64,000 nt of DNA, from NCBI GenBank assembly GCA_033032865.1, contig JAWHQI010000001.1:642001-706000 (forward strand), read 5' to 3'. Source of the stretch: Dactylorhiza incarnata. Lineage: Eukaryota; Streptophyta; Magnoliopsida; Asparagales; Orchidaceae. The notes under the pieces were generated by a model. That model was given only the letters and a program-made list of their open reading frames with translations. It made no database searches and was not told the origin of the DNA. This document shows positions 57,130 to 64,000 of the stretch, piece after piece. The first letter of the stretch is position 1. Each line of letters starts with the position of its first letter. The translations under genes and the position numbers were made by a program.

Positions 57130-58663
57130 TGACCAAGTGGGATGGTTCCTTTGGGTACCCAAATACATCGAGGTGGCTTTTGGGAAGATAATGATGAATG
57201 GGCTTTTACAATTAAAGATGATATTTCATTTTTTCTTTATGGGTCTCCATTCATACATTGGTTGTTTATCACTTAAATCCATATAATGATTATGTGACAT
57301 CTTTATATGATGATAGTTGTTTGAAAAATAATTCATTGTGGGTTTATGTTCATTCAACTTATTTTTCAAAATAGCTTGATGTTGATAATCATAATGAATT
57401 TTATTATATGGATTCTTTGAAAGTTTATAAGAGTGATTGTCTTTCTTTAGAAGTGATTGTTGAAAGAGTGGGTTACAATATGTTTTAAAAGATTGATTCT
57501 TATTTTGATGATTTTCATTTCCACTCTTTCTTATAGACATACTCTTATAATGTGACGGAAAATATTTTATAGTTTGATTTTTATGAAAATGAGTTTTTAA
57601 ATTTGAGTCATGATTGAAAATATATTTAGACTTATAATAGTGACTCTTAAGAATTTTGTGAGGGTCATAATTCTTTTTGTAACTAAACTCCTTTTGAGTT
57701 GATGTGTGAAAATGATTCTTTTTAGAAATGATTTTGTAAGTTAATTTATCTTTGTTATTCAAAATCTTATGATGAATGACATTACTAGAAATTAGAACTT
57801 TTTCAACAAAAGATTTTAATTGTCTTATTACAAGTTAAAACATCATTTTCAATTATCAATTTTTCATTATGCCTTTTTGAAATTAAGAGCCCTTTTTCAA
57901 TATCCTTGAATTTTTCTTTTAATAGATTGCAATCAAAACAAGGAGTAGGAATTTCAACTAAAGAGCAAGATGGAGAAGCAACATCATAATTAGATTCTAC
58001 ATTAACATTAGCTTTTAACCTTTTATTTTCTAAATGTAATTTATCATTTGTACTTTTCAATTTCTTAATTTTACGTTAAGCAACTTGTAGCATATGTAAT
58101 GTGGAAATAGAATTAGTCACAAAGATAGAAGAATTTGATTTACTTACATTGCTATCGGGAGAGGCAAGATTTGAACATAAAGTTCCTTTAACATCTTTTT
58201 GACACTCCTCTTCCAAAGATAACATTTCTTCTTCTCTTTCACTTGATGTGCTCTCCATAGTTTCATCCTGAGAGATTCTTTCTTGATTGATTGTGCCAAT
58301 TTGAATGTTTTTCAAATGTTGTGCATGCTCCAAACCTATACAAAGATCAAACATTTCAATAAGAAATTTCCAAACTTTGTAAGCATTAGTAAAACAATAA
58401 ATCAATTTGGAAATGACTTTTGATAAAGCACAAAATAAAGTATTCATAGCCTTCGCATTTAAATGACATTCCAATTTATTTGATTCATTCGTTGGTCTTA
58501 TAATTGTCGTATTCCAAATTTTGATATCATATGAGTTAAAAAAAGATTTCATTAATATTTCCCACCCTTTATAATTTTTGCCTTCAAATAAAGGTGGTGC
58601 CAAAGATTTTTCATTTATAAGAAAATTTCCCCCACTAGTAGAGGCGAGATCATGAGACGCCAT
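57130..58663 (-). pseudogene. LARD1 gag
   Basis: ATG at 58661-58663, 38 bp past the primer site, opens MASHDLASTSGGNFLINEKS and the copia gag block FEGKNYKGWEILMKSFF. The frame runs to 58076 (196 codons) with VWKFLIEMFDLCIGLEHAQH. After frame changes follow a coiled-coil and Cys block (58060-57803: CFDCNLLKEKFKDIEKGLLI) and a His/Asn/Lys-rich stretch (57762-57226). A decayed CIWVPK block near 57165 marks the usual gag end. No CCHC knuckle was found. Relative of the gag in elements A and B but shorter. Confidence 0.75.
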
Positions 58664-58696
58664 TATTCCTGGTTTATAAACCGTTTGGAATAACCT

Positions 58697-58710
58697 CCCT
58701 CTGATACCAC
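58697..58710 (-). promoter_or_regulatory. Primer-binding site of LARD1
   Basis: GTGGTATCAGAGGG on the minus strand, one base from the 5' LTR end; initiator tRNA-Met type. Confidence 0.9.
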
Positions 58711-58711
58711 T

Positions 58712-60362
58712 TGTTGGATCGATAGGCGCCCTTAGAGGGGGGGGGGGGGGGGGGGGGTGAATATGGGAATAAACATTCTTCTTTATAATTTTAGACAATT
58801 TACTAAATTGTTTAATAAAATGAAAAGGGGAAAATAACAATTTAGCTAATGTAATTAGAATTGAAAACTTTGTAACCAATATTTAGAGATTATGCCAAAT
58901 GATAGAAATCAAGTAAACACAAATAGAGGCATGATTGTATTTATATAAAAAGGTGTTTACATAAATTTGATTTCAATATTGCTAGAAACCGGAGGCGTAC
59001 AAATGTAAATATCTTTTCCTTTTCTATACCGACTTGTATCCCCACAAACCGGTTGGCTTTAGCCTATCCTTCCCCGGATAAGGCCTCAAGCCGCTCTAGC
59101 CAATCCTTCCCCGAATATGGCCTCGAGCCCCCTAGATCTAATCACCTAGAACTAGTCGCCAACACAAGGCGAATTCCTCCCTAAGTCCTACCCAGACCTA
59201 GTCGCCAACACAAGGCGAATACCTCCCTAAGTCCTACCCAGACCTAGTCGTCAACACAAGGCGAATTCTCTAAATGGTTACAAAAAGTATGGAATGAAAA
59301 TAATAATAACAATTATAAAAAACTCCCTATATGATCTCTTCTGAAGTCGGAGATGACGGATCGATGTAGTATGAGCGAGGTTGAAGCGATCGTCCTTCGG
59401 ATGTAGCGTGACGTAGTCCTCCTCCAGAATTCTCCTTAAGCTTTTAGTGGGAGATCCATCTTCGGCAGAATAACAGCAACAGAATTGTGGCACTTGCAAC
59501 CTCTCTGGGATGGATGCACCAACACGAGAAAAGAGCCCATCAATTTATAGAACTTGAAGATAGCGCCTGCGGTAGCTCCTAGCGCCTGCGGTAGCGTTCG
59601 TGTGGAGCAGTTGTGAAATCGTCGGCAGTGTGGTGTTGTGCACGAACTTGAGATAGCGCCAGGCGGTAGTGCTAGCGCTGGCGGTAGCATTCATGTGGAG
59701 CGGTTGCGAAACCGTCGGCTGCGTGACAGAACAATATTTCATCGAACGAAACAGAATTCGTCGAACGCGCCTTCGTCGAACGCATCCTTCATCGAACGGA
59801 AAAACCGCAACCTTCTGGATCGTGCAAACCGCCAAGGATCGAGACAGAACCAACTTTCATCGAACGGAATCGATTTCGTCGAACGGAGCTTCAAGTTCGT
59901 CGAACCCAGTTGTCGGCCGCAATGTCATCGAGCGCAGGCTCAGTTCGTCGAACGGAGCTTCTCGTTCGTTGAACGCAACTTGTCGAGCACAAATTCTTCG
60001 AGCGCAACAAAATTCGTCGAACGGAGCTCCTCGTTCGTCGAACGCAGCTTGTTGAGCAGGAGCTCAGTTCGTCAAACTCCAATTCGTCGAGCGGCCTTCA
60101 CATTTCATCGAACAAAATATTCGTCGAACGGAATTTTCGTCGAACGCAGGCAAATTCGTCAAACGGAACCTGAGCTAGTGCCTGGCGGTAGCTCTAACAC
60201 TGGCGGTAGTGCATTCTTCCAGATGTTTGAATTCAGCTGATTTCTACTTGTGGAGTATTGCACATATAGTTCATGCACACTATTAACACACGACAAGCAA
60301 GATCAAATACAAATTGGGATTTGTTATTCTCAAACAAAGGGATATGACACACATGTCCAACA
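58712..60362 (-). mobile_element. LARD1 5' LTR
   Basis: Plus strand TGTTGGATCGATAGG to CATGTCCAACA, 1651 bp, near-identical to 51050-52687 throughout, with a longer G-run (58737-58757). TATA box at 59542-59549 (minus) and motif array at 59560-60185. The close similarity of the two LTRs suggests a fairly recent insertion. Confidence 0.9.
59542..59549 (-). promoter_or_regulatory. TATA box of LARD1 5' LTR
   Basis: TATAAATT on the minus strand with TAGCGCCTGCGGTAG units directly upstream. This would drive the element RNA. Confidence 0.68.
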
Positions 60363-60602
60363 TCGTTGACATCATCAAAGAAGCCGTGTCGTCGGAAAGG
60401 CTAAGTGAGACTGATGCCTATGACATCGTCGTAAAGAAGGTGTGACGTCGAGAAGACTGAAGAAGGTCAGCTGAAGGCAAGCAGTTGCTAAAGCAGAGTC
60501 TGTCGACATGATATCGCTCATGTCATCGAAAGAACAAACTGATTACGACGACAGACTTCAAGAAAGAAGATAACGATGACACAGTCAGAGATATCATATC
60601 GC
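60363..60602 (+). mobile_element. Element B 3' LTR, second piece
   Basis: Resumes with TCGTTGACATCATC and matches 44330-44615 of the 5' LTR. The first five bases, TCGTT, are the target duplication of LARD1 (partner 51045-51049). The last five, ATCGC (60598-60602), are the expected target site of LARD2. Confidence 0.86.
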
Positions 60603-61386
60603 TGTTGGATCGTGTGACGCCCTTAGAGGGGGGGGGGGGTGAATAAGGGCCTTTTATAGATTATGAATTTTACTTAAGAATTTTTTAAACAGATTTTACT
60701 TTTCAAAAAATTACTTATAAACAATTTTAAACCAATGCAATTTTTGTATTAAACCAAACACAAATTTCTAAGATAAAGATTTAAGCAAACAAATTTGCAA
60801 TTAATGAAAGAAGAATAATTATATTAATCATGAAATTTACATACAATAAAATGATCTTAACAATGCTTAAGATCAATGCACAAATATGATAATATAAATT
60901 TCAATAATCTTGATTTTACCAATCCTTCTCCCAAGGATCGGAAGGCTATCGCTTGTCTTTCCCAAGACCAAGCCCAAGCCTATTCTCTAGATCTTCCCAA
61001 GATCTAGACGTAGCACACAAGGCCACGATTTCCTACCAAGCCACGCAAGGACTTGGACGCTCCGCACAAGGAAGCGATTTTCCCCTAAGCCACGCAAGGA
61101 CTTAGACGCCGCACGCAAGACGACGATTTCCCTACCAATACAAATGAAATGTATGTAAATGAAAATACAATATGAAAAGAACAACTCCCTAGAAATTCAG
61201 ATCTCTGAAAAGAAGGTTGAAGCCTCGAGATGATCGTTGATGTAGAAGCGCGCCCGATCTCGTCTTCAATCTCAATCCTTCTTTACATAAATGGGAGTTG
61301 AAGAGGTTCTGGAGCTCTCTGGTTCGTATGCACTCAGGAAGGGACTTGGAATTATCAATGTATAGAATGCACGAACACAAGGAGTC

Positions 61387-61394
61387 AATTTATA
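61387..61394 (-). promoter_or_regulatory. TATA box of LARD2 LTR
   Basis: TATAAATT on the minus strand, about 11 bp from the first TGTCGCC motif. Confidence 0.68.
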
Positions 61395-61404
61395 GAAATT
61401 CTCT

Positions 61405-61715
61405 ATCGCCTGGGCGACATCGACTGTCGGAATTTCCGACAGCGCTAAACTGCCGTTGTAGTGCTGTCGTGCGTGCAGTTGCTGTAACCTCCGAGCTGTC
61501 GCCTGGGCGACATCGATGTCGGATTTCCGACAGCGCAAAACTGTCGCACGTAGTGCTGTCGTGGGGGCAGTTGCTGTAACCTCCGAGCTGTCGCCTGGGC
61601 GACATCGTTGTCGGATTTCCGACAGGTCAAAACTGCCTTTCGTCGTGCTGCCGCGGGGAAAGTAGTTGTAACTTCTCTGCTGTCGCCTGGGCGACATCAG
61701 CTATCGGAAAATTCC
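61405..61715. repeat. Palindrome pair array of the LARD2 LTR
   Basis: Four units, each made of TGTCGCCTGGGCGACA (7-bp arms) and a TGTCGG-AATTT-CCGACA palindrome (up to 9-bp arms), spaced about 95 bp apart. The same pair occurs twice inside the element at 63198-63241 and 63771-63812. Confidence 0.9.
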
Positions 61716-61884
61716 GACAGTGAAATTTTCCTACACTCAAATTGAGCTCCAGCAGAAATGTGAACATCTAATACCTGTTACCTGCACACCATTAATAAAA
61801 AATAGAATCAAATACAACGGGACTTTGTTATTATCAAACCGGAGGAGTGCGAAACGCATGCTCCAACAATCTCCCCCTTTTGAT

Positions 61885-63197
61885 AATAACAAATCCGTAT
61901 AAAAAAGAAATCATGTCTATTTAGGTTTTTGATTTTTAACATATGGTGTGTGCACAAAAATAACATGATATATTCCTCTTAAAATAAATAATCTCCCCCT
62001 AGATGAATGCTTCTCCTAAATGAATACTCCCCCTAAATTAATGCTCCCCCTAAATGTTAAAGTAAGTTGAAATGATGTATTGTTTAGGTGGAATATTTAG
62101 GTGTAATAGTTGTTTGATTTCTTGAATATACTTAATTCTCCCCCTTTTGGTATTAGCAAAAGATAATATGAGATAAATTAGTTGTTCTTAAGGGAAGAGA
62201 TAGGATGTAAAAATAAGAGTAAGCGAAAGCACTTGCTGGGAAAATGATTGAAGGTCTCGAAGTAATAGGAATATGCCATAGTATTGAATAAACTCATGAA
62301 GAGACGGTATAGCTATATGAAGTAATAAAATAAAATAACTTAAACATGATTAAGGTCATTTGAAAGTATCATAGAAAGACACAAGTGTATAGAAATTTGG
62401 AATATTTTCGGTCCAATTCTCATGAGATGAATGTTTATATAACATAATGATGTGTACATGTGTTACTTAGATCAAACATATGAAGTTATTTAATGTACAT
62501 GATCATTGGAATTGAGAACATAATAGAAGCATATAAAGACAACTTTGACCTTGAAGATATATCACAAGAAGAATAGAATACCATTTTTCTTTTGCACAAG
62601 ACACTTTACAATTCTTTCCAAGGTGCTTAACCTCACAATGCTCATTAAGACTTATCAGGAGGGTAAGAAGTGCTTGGTGGAGTATCCTTGTCTTTAATTT
62701 AAATTTTTTTGATCACATATTTTGTGATATCTTAATTTTGAGATTTTTATAATTTTTTTAATTGACCAAGGATCTCCGAATTCACTTGAATCGCAAAAGA
62801 TGGTGTATATTTGGTTGTGCTAACAAATTAAGGTTGAAAGTAGTATTTATGAAGGGCTATTGTATTATGTTAAAGCAAATATGATTCATGTATATATTAA
62901 ATAGAAAAACATATGTATGGATCAAAAGAAGTGAACGTGATAGTTCATTATTATATATAAACAATTTCTCATACTTAGAGGCATGTGAAAACAATTTCCA
63001 ATGGTCTAAACAACTAAGTAGGAGTGTCAATATGATGATAGCTTGGAAATGAAATCATATAATCATGTAAGAGCCATTTTAAAAAAAAAATAAAAAGCAC
63101 ATGGTGTGGCATCAATTCATGCGTTGTAGTATTAATAAAGACATAACTATTGGAAAACATCAAAGGGACCAAAAACTAAAGATTTAAGCAAATCGGG
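61885..63197. other. AT-rich interior of LARD2
   Basis: No coding region, domain or repeat recognised. The first 150 bp resemble the same position in LARD1 (CTCCCCCTAAATGAATGCTCC-like lines), so the elements are sisters. Confidence 0.5.
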
Positions 63198-63241
63198 AGC
63201 TGTCGGAAATTTCCGACAGTCACTGTCGCCTGGGCGACAGG
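63198..63241. promoter_or_regulatory. Internal copy of the LARD2 LTR palindrome pair
   Basis: CTGTCGGAAATTTCCGACAG followed by TGTCGCCTGGGCGACAG ends 7 bp before a plus-strand TATA box. In the LTR the same pair lies just upstream of the minus-strand TATA box. Confidence 0.75.
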
Positions 63242-63247
63242 TAAAAA

Positions 63248-63255
63248 TATAAATA
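63248..63255 (+). promoter_or_regulatory. Internal plus-strand TATA box of LARD2
   Basis: TATAAATA, antisense to the element. A transcript starting about 30 bp on would run through a short leader into a splice donor at 63351. Confidence 0.6.
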
Positions 63256-63350
63256 CGGCTGTAGACCGAGTCAAACCCTATTGTGCATCATTTCCTGGAG
63301 TTAAGGACGAGAGGAAGCTGTCGGATTTCGGCGACAACCCTAGATATAAG

Positions 63351-63867
63351 GTATGGGGTTTTTGATTTTGAAGTTTTTGACTTAAAACCTTTAGAGATTT
63401 GTGATTTTGGAAAGGAGAGAAGATGAAAGATGTGGTTTTCAGTTTACCTTTGATTAATGGTGTAGATCTTTGAAGTTTTGTGTACTAAAGGTGTAGATCT
63501 AGTGTAAATCAAGTGGATCTTGGTAGATCTTGGTAGATCTAGTGTAAATGTTGTGATTTTTGGGGTTTAAGTGTTTGATTTTTTACATTATTTAATTTCA
63601 AAAATGGAAGATTTTTCTTTTGTAGAAGGTTGAAGAAGATGAATAGTGAGAAGATGTAGTTTTGATCTAAAAATTTTTTTTAGAAAGATGTTAAATCAAA
63701 TATGAAATATAGCTTGATTTTGAGTAGATCTGGAAGTGAATTTAAAAGATTTCAAGAAAAGTTCACTGGAGTACTGTCGGAATTTTCCGACAGTCAATGT
63801 CGCCTGGGCGACATCGTTCCAGTGCACAGAACATGTTTAATCCATTTTTGTTATGTTATGATTGCAG
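63351..63867 (+). other. Predicted intron of the antisense gene in LARD2
   Basis: Donor ATAAG|GTATGG at 63350/63351 and acceptor TTATGATTGCAG at 63867. The interval is 517 bp, T-rich (many TTTTTG runs) and stop-rich, as plant introns are. A second copy of the palindrome pair lies in it at 63771-63812. Predicted by eye only. Confidence 0.5.
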
Positions 63868-63868
63868 A

Positions 63869-64000
63869 ATGGCTTCCAGTTCTAAAGCGCGAAGGAGTAC
63901 GTCTGAAGATGCGCATAGTTCGTATCAAGTTTACCCTGGAATTGAGAAAACCATAGTTGGAGTAGCGAAATATGTTGAATTTGACTCCCCGAAGCAGGAT
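63869..64000 (+). CDS. Antisense ORF in LARD2, 5' end, runs off the window
   Basis: ATG at 63869, two bases after the predicted acceptor, in context CAGAATGGC. It is open for all 44 codons to the window end (MASSSKARRSTSEDAHSSYQ, then a GIEKTIVGVAKYVEF block). The Ser/Arg-rich start resembles the beginnings of extra ORFs in plant retroelements, but I recognise no domain. It lies on the strand opposite to the element's own direction. Because most of it is outside the window, product and integrity are unknown. Promoter and splice signals upstream support a real transcription unit. Confidence 0.5.
   Translation, partial: MASSSKARRSTSEDAHSSYQVYPGIEKTIVGVAKYVEFDSPKQD

Larger units (their letters stand above)
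51050..60362 (-). mobile_element. LARD1, gag-only copia-type element, complete
   Basis: A 9313-bp insertion with perfect 5-bp duplication TCGTT (51045-51049 and 60363-60367). LTRs lie at 51050-52687 and 58712-60362. The primer site (58701-58710, GTGGTATCAG on the minus strand) and the polypurine tract next to 52687 show that the element reads on the minus strand. Only gag (57130-58663) is recognisable; no protease, integrase, RT or RNase H. About 4.4 kb of AT-rich non-coding sequence fill the rest. It must have moved with enzymes of another element. Confidence 0.9.
60603..61868 (-). mobile_element. LARD2 3' LTR
   Basis: The plus strand starts TGTTGGATCGTGTGACG and ends CATGCTCCAACA, 1266 bp, followed by the reverse polypurine tract ATCTCCCCCTTTTGAT as in LARD1. 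So the element reads on the minus strand and its body runs right, past the window end. It shares the G-run plus GTGAATAAGGG block but has its own motif set: TGTCGCCTGGGCGACA and CTGTCGGAATTTCCGACAG repeated four times (61405-61715) just upstream of the minus-strand TATA box (61387-61394). Confidence 0.88.

Noticed and set aside
59638..60240. 200-codon plus-strand frame in the LARD1 LTR
   Set aside because: It is a reading of the TTCGTCGAACG array; similar frames appear at 51994, 50681 and 44156 wherever the array occurs, on both strands.

Overview
This window looks like a piece of flowering-plant nuclear DNA made almost entirely of nested transposable elements. I found no intact host gene, no tRNA, no functional rRNA and no CRISPR. 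The plant assignment rests on the families present: Ty3 elements of the Tat type (a second, archaeal-type RNase H), Ty3 chromovirus pieces, Ty1/copia elements of SIRE type (initiator tRNA-Met primer sites, coiled-coil ORFs behind gag/pol), an L1-type LINE with a plant-type RNase H, and hAT and PIF/Harbinger-like DNA elements. I cannot name the species.

Left part (1-17552): two Tat elements lie in opposite orientation. Tat1 (+) enters at the left edge within its archaeal-type RNase H and integrase. It has an unusually long 3' region (1593-9926) of family-specific tandem repeats, then a polypurine tract and a 3' LTR (9927-10811). That 3' region holds a 4.1-kb solo LTR (1792-5907) and a foldback element carrying 5S rRNA-derived sequence (7004-8389). 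Tat2 (-) has its 5' LTR at 16868-17552, followed leftward by gag, protease, RT, two RNases H and integrase. Its integrase is cut at 10811/10812 by Tat1, whose insertion presumably pushed the remainder beyond the left edge. A copia solo LTR (10830-12292) sits 18 bp from that junction.

Middle part (17553-27675): a decayed minus-strand chromovirus is broken by Tat2, a LINE fragment and a large hAT relic. The hAT relic itself contains a Harbinger-type foldback element (19964-21393) and a small non-autonomous hAT (22960-23741). A Tat-family solo LTR (25492-26130) and unassigned sequence with a duplicated 270-bp segment follow.

Right part (27676-64000): element C is a minus-strand SIRE-like copia element with most of pol. 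It is split by element A (34361-43122, plus strand, no RT or integrase; itself split by a solo LTR). C is abutted by element B (43746 onward, plus strand, no pol at all). B's 3' LTR holds LARD1 (51050-60362, gag only, minus strand) and LARD2 (from 60603, minus strand, running off the window). Target-site duplications support most of these insertions.

Main observation: LTRs of unrelated families here carry their own CpG-rich short palindrome array, mostly just upstream of the TATA box. In at least three copia-type elements the array of that family recurs inside the element. In B it lies ahead of a second TATA box and an extra ORF; in LARD2 ahead of a TATA box and an apparently spliced gene antisense to the element. 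This suggests internal transcription units built from copied LTR regulatory modules.
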